Below, piece by piece: positions 1-5,985 of a stretch of DNA of 5,991 nucleotides. The notes under the pieces were generated by a model, which searched no databases, had not been told where the DNA came from, and saw nothing but the letters and a program-made list of their open reading frames with translations. Source of the stretch: Bacteroidota bacterium. Lineage in GTDB: Bacteria; Bacteroidota; Bacteroidia; Bacteroidales; Prolixibacteraceae. The translations under genes were made by a program, and so were the position numbers. The stretch lies in assembly GCA_023488865.1 (NCBI GenBank), contig JAMDDG010000180.1, forward strand, positions 1 to 5,991. The letters run 5' to 3'. Each line of letters opens with the position of its first letter. The first letter of the stretch is position 1.

Positions 1-24
1 CCTGTCAGGTCTAAAAGCCAACTG

Positions 25-108
25 TGCCCAGAACAAGACTCGAACTTGCACAACCTTGCGGTCACTAGTCCCTGAAACTAGCGTGTCTACCAATTTCACC
101 ATCTGGGC
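25..108 (-). tRNA. tRNA-Leu, anticodon CAG
   Basis: Reading the minus strand gives a complete class II tRNA of 84 nt that decodes the leucine codon CUG. The 7-bp acceptor stem GCCCAGA/TCTGGGC pairs perfectly. The D-arm carries the leucine-type GGTGAAATTGGTAGACAC stretch. The anticodon stem CTAGT/ACTAG encloses the loop TTCAGGG, which puts the anticodon CAG at plus-strand 72-74. A long variable arm (GACC-GCAA-GGTT core) and a T-arm with loop TTCGAGT follow, as expected for tRNA-Leu. The discriminator base is A. The next bases are CAG, so the CCA tail is not encoded and must be added after transcription, as is usual in Bacteroidota. It lies downstream of, and on the same strand as, the DPP IV gene. 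Confidence 0.96.
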
Positions 109-121
109 GATTAGCGAGGTG

Positions 122-129
122 CAAATTTA
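122..129 (-). promoter_or_regulatory. putative -7 box (TAAATTTG) for tRNA-Leu
   Basis: On the minus strand the octamer TAAATTTG fits the Bacteroidota -7 consensus TAnnTTTG at every fixed position. It ends 14 nt before the first base of the mature tRNA-Leu, which would give a transcript start a few bases ahead of the tRNA. No TTTG is seen 19-21 nt further upstream, where the 18-bp inverted repeat lies, so only half of the usual promoter is visible. TAnnTTTG is a loose motif in AT-rich DNA, so the position is the main support. Confidence 0.5.
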
Positions 130-170
130 AAAGAAAATTTAAAATGATTGCATCATTTTAAATTTTCTTT
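130..170 (-). terminator. AT-rich perfect hairpin at the end of the DPP IV gene
   Basis: Positions 130-147 and 153-170 form a perfect 18-bp inverted repeat around a 5-nt loop (TTGCA on the plus strand). Only two pairs of each arm are G-C. On the minus strand the first arm is the last codons and the TGA stop of the peptidase gene, and the second arm ends T-rich (CTTTTAAATTT). This suggests a transcription terminator or mRNA 3' end stabiliser built into the end of the reading frame. It also separates the peptidase transcript from the tRNA. The weak pairing of an A-T stem is unusual for an intrinsic terminator, so the role is inferred. Confidence 0.55.
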
Positions 171-2345
171 CAGGAACTCATCAAACATAGTGTACAAATG
201 CATCGTCGTATTGCCGCCGCGGATGCCGTGGTTGCGGTTGTTGTACGCCATCATCCTGAACTGCACGCCGGCCTGTACCATCGCTTCGGCAAATTCAATC
301 GAATTCTGGAAGTGGACATTGTCATCGGCGGTGCCATGTACCAGCAGCAGCTTCCCTTTGATGCCCTTAACCAGCGTGATGGGTGAATTTTGAAGGTAAC
401 CGTCAGGGTTCTGGCTGGGAAGTCCCATGTAACGTTCTGTATAAATTGTATCGTAGAAATAATGGCTGGTGACTGGCGCTACCGCGATGGCCGCACGGAT
501 CAGATCGCCGCCCTTGCACAAAGTCATGGCAGACATGAACCCGCCGAAACTCCATCCCCAGATGGCAATTTTTTTGGCATCAACATAGGGTTGTTTGGAG
601 AGGTAACGGGCGGTTTCCACCTGATCGTTCGATTCGAGGTTACCCAACTGGCCATAGGTACATTTGCGGAACTCTTCGCCCCTGGCCCCGGTACCGCGCG
701 GGTCCACACAAACAACCAGATAACCCTGCCGGGCAAGGTAGGTGTTCCAGTCGATCGAGAATGCGTCCAGCACCTGCTGCGAATTGGGACCGCTGTACTG
801 GGTCATCAGCACCGGATATTTGGTGGCAGGATTAAACTGGAGCGGTTTAATCATCCAGCCATTCAACTCAATCCCTTCGGATGTGGTAAATTTAAAGAAC
901 TCCTTCTGAGGCAATTGCATTTTGGCCAACTTGCCCTTCAACGCATCATTGTTTTCGAGTACACGGATCTGTTTGCCCGAGATATCGTGCAAAGTGACGA
1001 TATTGGGCGTGGTGATGTTCGAAAATGTATTGATGTAATACTTAAATCCGTTGCTGAAATCGGCATTGTTGGTTCCAGGTTGGGTGGAAAGTTGTATTTT
1101 TTTCTTTTTGTCGAACGAAATGCCATAGATCTCTTTTTGCATGGGAGACACCGCTGCTGCCTGGTAGTAAAAGAATTTCTTAACAGGATCGTACCCGTAG
1201 AATTTAAGCACATCAAAATTACCTTCCGTCAGCTGTTTGACCTTTACCCCGCTTAAGTCGTAGAGATAGAGGTGTTTGTAGCCATTTTGCTCGCTCAGGA
1301 TTACGAAGTTTTTGTTGTCTCCCAGAAATTTGAAATTATCGAGAAAGTCAGTTTCGATGTACCTGCTATTCTTTTCTGTATAAATCAGGCGGGTGTCGCC
1401 GGTATAGGGATTGGCAAAAAGCAGTTCAAGCTTGTTCTGCAGTCGGTTCATGCGAAAAATACCCAAATCGGTACCGCTGTTGGTCCAGGAGATCTTGGGC
1501 AGGTAGATATCGGTCTCTTTGCCAGTATCCATTTGGATGTCATGGCCACTTTTGATGTCGTACACCCAAATCTGGACTATCGAGTTCTTCTCTCCCGCTT
1601 TGGGATATTTGAAGCTGTATTCGCCCGGATAAACGGCATTCTCCTTTTTCTCCGGATTGGAACCTTTGTACATCGGCATGTGGTAAACCGGCACCTGTTC
1701 CTCATTGAACTTCATGTAAGCCAGCTGTTTGCTGTCGGGCGACCATTCGAAGCCCCGGTTAAATTCAAACTCTTCTTCATAGACCCAGTCTGGGGCTCCG
1801 TTGATGATCTTATTGAACTCGCCGTCGTCGGTAATCTGGCGTTCGGTACCAAAACGCAGGCTCTTCACAAACAGGTTATTTTTTCGGACGAAGGCAACCC
1901 GCTCACCGTCCGGGGAAAAAGTGGCCAACTGTTGGTCGCCGCCATTGGAGAGTTTTGTAAGTTCTTTGGTGACGAAATTATAGACAAAATAGTTGGCCGT
2001 AAACGATCTCCGGTAGATGGGTTTACGATCGGTCATTAACAGCACTTTGCTTTCGTCGCTGCTAAACTGGTAATCTGTGATAAATTTCAGGGAGTCATTC
2101 TTTAACTGGGAAACGTCGAGCAGCGTTGCCACCTTCTCCCCTGTTTTGTAGCTGTATTTGACCAACTCTTTCCCCATGTTTTCGAGGGTGGTGTAATTTA
2201 AGCCGTCGTTCAGCGAAGCTAAACCGTTCACGGATTTCTGGGCATAGGTTCTTTTGACGACCACATCTTCCAGTGTAAGCTGCTGTGCATGTAGTCCAAG
2301 GGTTGCCAGTAAAACCAGCAAAAGCAAGCAATATCTTTTCAGCAT
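153..2345 (-). CDS. secreted dipeptidyl peptidase IV (prolyl oligopeptidase family S9B)
   Basis: This 730-residue serine exopeptidase of family S9B should remove Xaa-Pro (and Xaa-Ala) dipeptides from peptide N-termini. Residues 1-20 form a Sec signal peptide (basic MLKR, then a leucine-rich core, likely cut after LHA-20), without a lipobox, so the enzyme is probably periplasmic or exported. An N-terminal beta-propeller (about 40-480) carries DWVYEEE at 186-192; its second and third Glu (191, 192) match the pair in human DPP IV that binds the substrate amino terminus. The C-terminal alpha/beta hydrolase (about 490-730) has Tyr517 (oxyanion hole), nucleophile Ser599 in GWSFGG, Asp674 in HGTADDNVHF and His706 in NHG. 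The 32-residue Asp-His distance equals that of human DPP IV. The length matches Porphyromonas DPP IV. The ATG at 2345 is chosen because it begins the signal peptide; no Shine-Dalgarno sequence is seen. The gene is divergent from thrS. It most likely serves growth on proteins and peptides. No key residue is missing. Confidence 0.95.
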   Translation of the reverse strand: MLKRYCLLLLVLLATLGLHAQQLTLEDVVVKRTYAQKSVNGLASLNDGLNYTTLENMGKELVKYSYKTGEKVATLLDVSQLKNDSLKFITDYQFSSDESKVLLMTDRKPIYRRSFTANYFVYNFVTKELTKLSNGGDQQLATFSPDGERVAFVRKNNLFVKSLRFGTERQITDDGEFNKIINGAPDWVYEEEFEFNRGFEWSPDSKQLAYMKFNEEQVPVYHMPMYKGSNPEKKENAVYPGEYSFKYPKAGEKNSIVQIWVYDIKSGHDIQMDTGKETDIYLPKISWTNSGTDLGIFRMNRLQNKLELLFANPYTGDTRLIYTEKNSRYIETDFLDNFKFLGDNKNFVILSEQNGYKHLYLYDLSGVKVKQLTEGNFDVLKFYGYDPVKKFFYYQAAAVSPMQKEIYGISFDKKKKIQLSTQPGTNNADFSNGFKYYINTFSNITTPNIVTLHDISGKQIRVLENNDALKGKLAKMQLPQKEFFKFTTSEGIELNGWMIKPLQFNPATKYPVLMTQYSGPNSQQVLDAFSIDWNTYLARQGYLVVCVDPRGTGARGEEFRKCTYGQLGNLESNDQVETARYLSKQPYVDAKKIAIWGWSFGGFMSAMTLCKGGDLIRAAIAVAPVTSHYFYDTIYTERYMGLPSQNPDGYLQNSPITLVKGIKGKLLLVHGTADDNVHFQNSIEFAEAMVQAGVQFRMMAYNNRNHGIRGGNTTMHLYTMFDEFLKENLK

Positions 2346-2367
2346 AATACAGATTATAAGTAGATTA

Positions 2368-2375
2368 CAAATTTA
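2368..2375 (-). promoter_or_regulatory. putative -7 box (TAAATTTG) for the DPP IV gene
   Basis: The minus-strand octamer TAAATTTG fits the Bacteroidota -7 consensus TAnnTTTG and lies 22 nt ahead of the ATG at 2345, so transcription would begin about 15 nt before the start codon. The same octamer stands before the tRNA-Leu gene. No TTTG is found at 19-21 nt upstream, so the -33 half is not supported. Confidence 0.4.
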
Positions 2376-2394
2376 AAATCTAAGATCAATTTCG

Positions 2395-2528
2395 TTTGAA
2401 TAAGGATACCGATTCAAGACCTCCTTGTGTCCTTCGTAAAATCCTTTGTGCCCATTGTGGTGAAATTTAAAAACTTAACCACAAAGGTCCCGAAGTGCAA
2501 CACAAAGGGAATGGCCTTATCCTTCAAA
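2395..2528. repeat. imperfect palindromic intergenic repeat (CACAAAGG/CCTTTGTG type)
   Basis: The stretch is an imperfect inverted repeat of about 134 bp. The ends are TTTGAA-TAA-GGATA on the left (2395-2408) and, read in reverse complement, TTTGAAGGATA on the right (2518-2528), differing by a 3-nt insertion. The left arm holds related units CCTTGTGT (2423), CCTTCGT (2431), CCTTTGTG (2443) and CATTGTGG (2453). The right arm holds CCACAAAGG (2479), CGAAG (2491) and CACAAAGGG (2501). At the centre TTGTGGT (2455-2461) pairs with ACCACAA (2478-2484) across a 16-nt AT-rich loop. Units of this CACAAAGG/CACGAAGG kind are known to me from scattered intergenic repeats in many bacteria. No transposase is present, so this may be a non-autonomous element or a REP-like sequence. 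Confidence 0.6.
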
Positions 2529-2644
2529 ATATTAAAAAATAAACCCAAAAATAGAAAAATTCCCTCCCGATCGAAGCGATTTCCTGGTAAGTATTAAAAA
2601 AACTGACGATTGTGAACTCTTTCGCTTACAAAGATCAAAATAGA

Positions 2645-2676
2645 TTTGAAGAAACCGCGGAAGTTCGTTAATTTTG
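2645..2676 (+). promoter_or_regulatory. Bacteroidota-type promoter of the thrS operon
   Basis: TTTG at 2645-2648 is followed after exactly 20 nt by TAATTTTG at 2669-2676, a full match to the Bacteroidota housekeeping pattern TTTG-N19-21-TAnnTTTG. Transcription should start near 2681-2684, leaving a leader of only about 15 nt before the ATG at 2697. A second -7-like octamer, TAGATTTG (2641-2648), overlaps the -33 box but lacks its own upstream partner. The promoter lies inside the stretch that a TTG start at 2646 would make coding, which argues against that longer reading frame. Confidence 0.78.
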
Positions 2677-2696
2677 CACCTTCAAAAAAACAGAAG

Positions 2697-4646
2697 ATGA
2701 TTAAGATAACACTGCCCGATAATTCTGTAAGGGAATTTAATCAAGGGGTCACCGGAATGGAGATTGCAGAGGCAATCAGCAGGAACCTGGCCAAGGAAGT
2801 ACTTTCTATTTCAGTAAACGGAGAGGTGCGCGACCTGATGCGCCCGATCCAATCGGATGCTTCGATCAAGTTGCATACCTGGGAAGACAAGGAGGGACGC
2901 GATACCTTCTGGCATTCGTCGGCCCACATCATGGCCGAAGCCATCGAGGCCTACCTTCCGGGTACGAAATTCGGCATCGGCCCTTCGATCGACAACGGTT
3001 TTTATTATGACATCGATCTTCCCGAAGGCCAAACCCTGACGGAAAAAGATCTGGCTGAGATTGAAAAGAAGATGACCGAGCTTGCCCGGTCGAAACAAGA
3101 TATTGTCCGTTCCGATATTTCAAAAAGTGAGGCGTTGAAGCTCTTCACCGAAAAGGGCGATCCATACAAACTGGAGATGATTTCAGATCTGGAGGATGGC
3201 ACCATTACCCTTTACCGTCAGGGCAACTTCACTGACCTCTGCCGCGGGCCGCACCTTCCCAACACCGGTTACATCAAAGCATTGAAATTGACCAACATTG
3301 CCGGCGCTTACTGGCGCGGAAATGAGAAGAACAAGATGCTTACCCGTGTGTACGGGATCACCTTCCCAAAACAAAAGTTGCTCGAAGAATACCTCATCCT
3401 TTTGGAGGAAGCCAAAAAACGCGACCACCGTAAGATAGGCAAAGAGATGGAACTGTTTACTTTCTCGCCGGAGGTAGGCATGGGCCTTCCCTTGTGGTTG
3501 CCCAACGGCGCCATTCTGCGTGATCAGCTGGAGAAGTTTCTACGAACCGTACAGAAGAAATTCGGATACGATCAGGTGATCACCCCGCACATCGGCGATG
3601 TAAAGCTCTATAAAACATCGGGCCACTACGAAAAATACGGAAAAGATTCGTTTCAGGTTATCAAAACCCCGACCGAGGGGGAAGAGTACCTGCTGAAACC
3701 GATGAACTGCCCTCACCACTGCGAAATATACCGTTTCAAACCACGCTCCTACAAAGACCTTCCCGTTAGGCTGGCCGAATTCGGGACTGTGTACCGCTAC
3801 GAACAGAGCGGTGAGTTGCACGGTTTGACCCGCGTTCGCGGGTTTACCCAGGATGATGCGCACATTTTCTGCAGGCCCGATCAGTTGAAAGAGGAGTTTT
3901 TGAAGGTAATCGACATCGTTTTCATCATCTTCAAGGCATTGGATTTCAAAAATTATACGGCCCAAATTTCGTTGCGCGACCCGAACAACAAGGAAAAATA
4001 CATCGGATCGGACGAAAACTGGGAGAAGGCTGAACGTTCCATCATTGAGGCATGTGCCGAAAAAGGATTGAATACCGTAACCGAATTGGGCGAAGCCGCA
4101 TTTTACGGTCCCAAACTCGACTTCATGGTAAAAGATGCCATCGGCAGAAGCTGGCAATTGGGTACTATTCAGGTGGATTACAATTTACCCGAGCGTTTCG
4201 AGTTGGAGTACATCGGCGCCGACGACAAGCGTCACCGTCCGGTAATGATCCACCGCGCTCCGTTCGGATCGATGGAGCGTTTTTGCGCCGTACTGATCGA
4301 ACACACCGCCGGAAAATTCCCGATCTGGCTCACACCCGAGCAGGTGGTTGTTTTGCCCATCAGCGAAAAGTACAACGATTATGCACAAAAAGTTTCAGAT
4401 TATCTAAATAATTCCGATATTCGCACCGTCGTTGACGACCGTAACGAAAAGATAGGCAGGAAAATCCGTGACAACGAAATGAAACGGATCCCTTATCTGC
4501 TCGTCGTCGGTGAAAAAGAGAACGAGACAGAAACTGTTGCCGTTCGTCGTCAGGGTGAAGGCGATCAGGGAACTCTCTCTTTAATTGAGTTTAAAGAGAA
4601 GATCTTGACAGAGATCAAATCGATTCTTACGGAGTTGTACAATTAA
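2697..4646 (+). CDS. thrS: threonine--tRNA ligase
   Basis: This cytoplasmic class II synthetase of 649 residues charges tRNA-Thr with threonine using ATP. An N-terminal TGS domain (about 1-62) is followed by the editing domain that removes mischarged serine, with the HSSAH motif (His73, His77) and CRGPH (Cys182, His186); these positions equal those of the E. coli enzyme. The catalytic core holds motif 2 around EFGTVYRYEQSGELHGL (361-377) and motif 3 at HRAPFGSMERF (519-529). The three zinc ligands are all present: Cys338 (MNCPHH), His389 (DDAHIF) and His519 (MIHRAP). The last 110 or so residues are the anticodon-binding domain. The ATG at 2697 is preferred because it gives the standard N-terminus MIKITLPDNS; an in-frame TTG at 2646 would add 17 residues encoded across the promoter. 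thrS heads the operon, with infC 33 nt downstream. It appears complete and functional. Confidence 0.98.
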   Translation: MIKITLPDNSVREFNQGVTGMEIAEAISRNLAKEVLSISVNGEVRDLMRPIQSDASIKLHTWEDKEGRDTFWHSSAHIMAEAIEAYLPGTKFGIGPSIDNGFYYDIDLPEGQTLTEKDLAEIEKKMTELARSKQDIVRSDISKSEALKLFTEKGDPYKLEMISDLEDGTITLYRQGNFTDLCRGPHLPNTGYIKALKLTNIAGAYWRGNEKNKMLTRVYGITFPKQKLLEEYLILLEEAKKRDHRKIGKEMELFTFSPEVGMGLPLWLPNGAILRDQLEKFLRTVQKKFGYDQVITPHIGDVKLYKTSGHYEKYGKDSFQVIKTPTEGEEYLLKPMNCPHHCEIYRFKPRSYKDLPVRLAEFGTVYRYEQSGELHGLTRVRGFTQDDAHIFCRPDQLKEEFLKVIDIVFIIFKALDFKNYTAQISLRDPNNKEKYIGSDENWEKAERSIIEACAEKGLNTVTELGEAAFYGPKLDFMVKDAIGRSWQLGTIQVDYNLPERFELEYIGADDKRHRPVMIHRAPFGSMERFCAVLIEHTAGKFPIWLTPEQVVVLPISEKYNDYAQKVSDYLNNSDIRTVVDDRNEKIGRKIRDNEMKRIPYLLVVGEKENETETVAVRRQGEGDQGTLSLIEFKEKILTEIKSILTELYN

Positions 4647-4665
4647 TCGGTATTAACTAAATCAT

Positions 4666-4671
4666 AGGAGG
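4666..4671 (+). promoter_or_regulatory. strong Shine-Dalgarno site of infC (AGGAGG)
   Basis: A perfect AGGAGG stands 8 nt ahead of the ATA at 4680 and only 2 nt after AGGAGG comes another ATA (4674), too close to serve. The spacing therefore decides the infC start. Such a strong site is rare in Bacteroidota, and none of the other genes in this window has one, which suggests it makes up for the poor start codon. Confidence 0.82.
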
Positions 4672-4679
4672 ATATAGCC

Positions 4680-5240
4680 ATAGCAGTTATCAGGACCAAG
4701 GGGCCAAGAGCTCCAAAAGAAGAAGAGAAATCATTATTTCGGATCAATCACCAGATTCGTGTACCGGAAGTAAGGCTGGTTGGCGACAATGTGGAGCCAC
4801 AGGGTGTTTACAAAATTCAGGATGCTCTTCGGAAGGCCGATGAAATGGAGCTCGATTTGGTAGAGATTTCGCCTAACGCGGAACCTCCTGTTTGCAGGAT
4901 AGTTGATTACCAGAAGTTCATTTATGCGCAAAAAAAGAAGCAAAAAGAACTGAAAGCTAAAGCCGTAAAGATTATTGTGAAGGAAATCAGGTTCGGACCG
5001 AATACGGACGAGCATGATTACAATTTTAAATTGAAACATGCCGAAAGGTTCCTTCAGGAAGGTGCAAAAGTGAAAGCTTATGTATTTTTCAAAGGACGTT
5101 CGATACTCTATAATGAACAAGGTGAGATTTTACTCCTCCGCTTTGCCAACGATCTGGAAGAGTTTGGAAAAGTTGAACAACTGCCCAAACTGGAAGGAAA
5201 GAGAATGACGATATTTATTTCGCCCAAAAAGAAAAAATAA
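4680..5240 (+). CDS. infC: translation initiation factor IF-3, ATA start codon
   Basis: IF3 binds the 30S subunit, keeps it apart from 50S and rejects wrong initiator tRNA or start codons. From ATA 4680 the protein has 186 residues. The conserved N-terminal domain begins with RINHQIRVPEVRLVGDN (21-37), followed by the family segment ISPNAEPPVCRIVDYQKF (63-80), a lysine-rich linker helix (about 79-97) and the C-terminal domain from about 97, with KEIRFGP, DYNFKLKHA, FFKGRS and the end motif EGKRMTI. The frame is open from just after a TAG at 4665. Before GTG 4791 it holds no ATG, GTG or TTG; starting at that GTG would delete the RIN motif and most of the N-terminal domain. ATA 4680 has AGGAGG at ideal distance. 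Alternatives are ATA 4674 (too near) and ATC 4689 (too far). E. coli infC uses AUU, through which IF3 represses its own synthesis; the same logic is inferred here. rpmI follows after 20 nt. Confidence 0.95.
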   Translation: MAVIRTKGPRAPKEEEKSLFRINHQIRVPEVRLVGDNVEPQGVYKIQDALRKADEMELDLVEISPNAEPPVCRIVDYQKFIYAQKKKQKELKAKAVKIIVKEIRFGPNTDEHDYNFKLKHAERFLQEGAKVKAYVFFKGRSILYNEQGEILLLRFANDLEEFGKVEQLPKLEGKRMTIFISPKKKK

Positions 5241-5260
5241 TTTAAAACCATTGGACAGAG

Positions 5261-5458
5261 ATGCCTAAAATGAAAACGAATTCCGGCGCAAAAAAACGCT
5301 TCAAGCTGACCGGAAGTGGAAGCATCAAAAGGAAACACGCTTACAAAAGTCATATTTTGACCAAGAAAAGCACCAAACGCAAGCGCAACCTTACCCACTG
5401 GGGAATGGTAGCCGATGTAGATACAGCCCATGTAAAAAGGCTTCTCGCGTTGAAGTAA
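5261..5458 (+). CDS. rpmI: 50S ribosomal protein bL35
   Basis: This is a 65-residue, strongly basic protein of the large ribosomal subunit. The start MPKMKTNSGAKKRFKLTGSG and the following basic stretch with HAYKSH and KSTKRKRNL are the family pattern, and the length is within the usual 64-66 residues. It lies 20 nt after infC and 92 nt before rplT, in the order conserved across many bacterial phyla. Only a weak purine stretch (GGACAGAG) precedes the ATG. It is probably translated from the thrS-infC-rpmI-rplT transcript. Confidence 0.97.
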   Translation: MPKMKTNSGAKKRFKLTGSGSIKRKHAYKSHILTKKSTKRKRNLTHWGMVADVDTAHVKRLLALK

Positions 5459-5507
5459 GTTCCTTGAAATAATTACTATTTTTTAACCGGGGAATGAGCC
5501 CACAAGT

Positions 5508-5525
5508 ATCCTGAAATATCGGGAT
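5508..5525 (+). promoter_or_regulatory. small hairpin in the rpmI-rplT spacer, possible leader control
   Basis: ATCCTG (5508-5513) pairs with CGGGAT (5520-5525) over a 6-nt loop, giving a 6-bp stem with one G-U pair. It sits 25 nt before the rplT start in a 92-nt spacer that is long for this operon. A weaker GGG/CCC pairing (5490-5492 with 5499-5501) lies just upstream. In other phyla bL20 represses its own operon by binding mRNA, so a regulatory role is possible, but the stem is short and may have no function. Confidence 0.25.
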
Positions 5526-5550
5526 CGCCATTGTCCTAAAATTTTTAAAA

Positions 5551-5895
5551 ATGCCAAGATCAGTCAATCACGTAGCGTCAAGGGCCCGCCGTAAAAAGGT
5601 TTTGTCGCTAACCAGAGGTTACTTTGGTTCAAGGGGTACTGTCTGGACGGTTGCCAAAAACACATGGGAGAAAGGTCTCCAGTATGCGTACCGTGACAGA
5701 AAAAGCAAAAAAAGGTTGTTCCGTGGATTATGGATTCAGCGTATCAATGCTGCCGTTCGTACCGAAGGTCTCTCCTACTCCCGGTTTATGGGCAAGTTGA
5801 AGGCCGCGAACATCGAAATCAACCGCAAAGTCCTTGCCGACCTTGCAATGAACAACCCTGCTGCATTCAGCGCAATTGTACAAAAAGTGAAGTAA
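5551..5895 (+). CDS. rplT: 50S ribosomal protein bL20
   Basis: This 114-residue basic protein binds 23S rRNA early in assembly of the large subunit and, in the species studied, represses its own operon by binding mRNA. The sequence shows the extended basic N-terminal arm (MPRSVNHVASRARRKK), the TRGYFGSRG segment (21-29) and the globular C-terminal part with WIQRINAAVR (61-70), GLSYSRFM (73-80) and LADLAMNNP (95-103). All are family hallmarks, and the length is normal. The start ATG follows an A/T-rich stretch without a Shine-Dalgarno sequence, as is common in Bacteroidota. It is the last gene of the operon: an intrinsic terminator follows 24 nt after the stop codon. pheS and pheT, which follow in E. 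coli, are not adjacent here. Confidence 0.98.
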   Translation: MPRSVNHVASRARRKKVLSLTRGYFGSRGTVWTVAKNTWEKGLQYAYRDRKSKKRLFRGLWIQRINAAVRTEGLSYSRFMGKLKAANIEINRKVLADLAMNNPAAFSAIVQKVK

Positions 5896-5919
5896 ATAAA
5901 TATCGGCGAAATAAATAAG

Positions 5920-5947
5920 AGGCTGTCCCACAAGGATGGCCTTTTTT
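5920..5947 (+). terminator. intrinsic terminator of the thrS-infC-rpmI-rplT operon
   Basis: AGGCTGTCC (5920-5928) pairs with GGATGGCCT (5934-5942) in a 9-bp stem with two G-U pairs and a CACAA loop, followed at once by six T residues (5942-5947). Position 24 nt after the rplT stop and the form fit a rho-independent terminator. GGCTGTCCCA also resembles ends of some insertion sequences, but no second copy is in view. Confidence 0.8.
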
Positions 5948-5985
5948 AATTTTGATTTGGTCATGGACCAAATCAAAATTAAAAA
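5943..5985. repeat. perfect 20-bp inverted repeat with 3-nt loop
   Basis: Positions 5943-5962 are the exact reverse complement of 5966-5985, separated only by ATG. The arms are AT-rich except for GGTC/GACC next to the loop. The left arm begins in the T-run of the operon terminator, so the two hairpins share bases. On the minus strand it also ends in T-rich sequence, so it could stop transcription from a gene beyond the window. It lies 6 nt from the window edge, so its wider context is not visible. Confidence 0.75.

Larger units (their letters stand above)
2346..2696. other. divergent intergenic region between the DPP IV gene and thrS
   Basis: This 351-base spacer has no credible gene. It contains, in order, a -7-like box for the peptidase gene (2368-2375, minus), an imperfect palindromic repeat (2395-2528), a strongly A-rich stretch (about 2525-2640) in which I see no ordered structure, and the thrS promoter (2645-2676, plus) with a very short leader. 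No T-box or other riboswitch fold was recognised ahead of thrS. Confidence 0.7.

Noticed and set aside
390..2039. Two long plus-strand frames (390-1256, 288 codons; 1272-2039, 255 codons) opposite the peptidase gene
   Set aside because: They lie wholly antisense to a clear DPP IV with all catalytic residues. Their translations show no recognisable domain, and there is no start context. They are codon-use shadows.
2421..2509. A CRISPR-like array from the repeated CCTTTGTG/CACAAAGG units
   Set aside because: The units are short, degenerate, arranged as inverted arms rather than direct repeats, and have no uniform spacers.
2529..2640. A possible riboswitch, T-box or leader peptide upstream of thrS
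   Set aside because: The stretch is A-rich with no ordered stems, no T-box motif and no short frame with threonine codons; the promoter leaves only about 15 nt of leader.
2646..2696. TTG start of thrS giving a 666-residue product
   Set aside because: The segment overlaps a full promoter match, and the extra residues do not belong to the TGS domain.
3540..4157. A 205-codon minus-strand frame inside thrS
   Set aside because: It is antisense to the catalytic core of ThrRS, which is fully conserved. The translation has no family features.
4734..5120. A 128-codon minus-strand frame opposite infC
   Set aside because: It is antisense to a clear IF3 coding region and has no domain or start context of its own.
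4791..5240. infC starting at GTG 4791 (149 residues)
   Set aside because: This would remove the conserved IF3 N-terminal motif encoded just upstream in the same open frame, and no Shine-Dalgarno site precedes that GTG.
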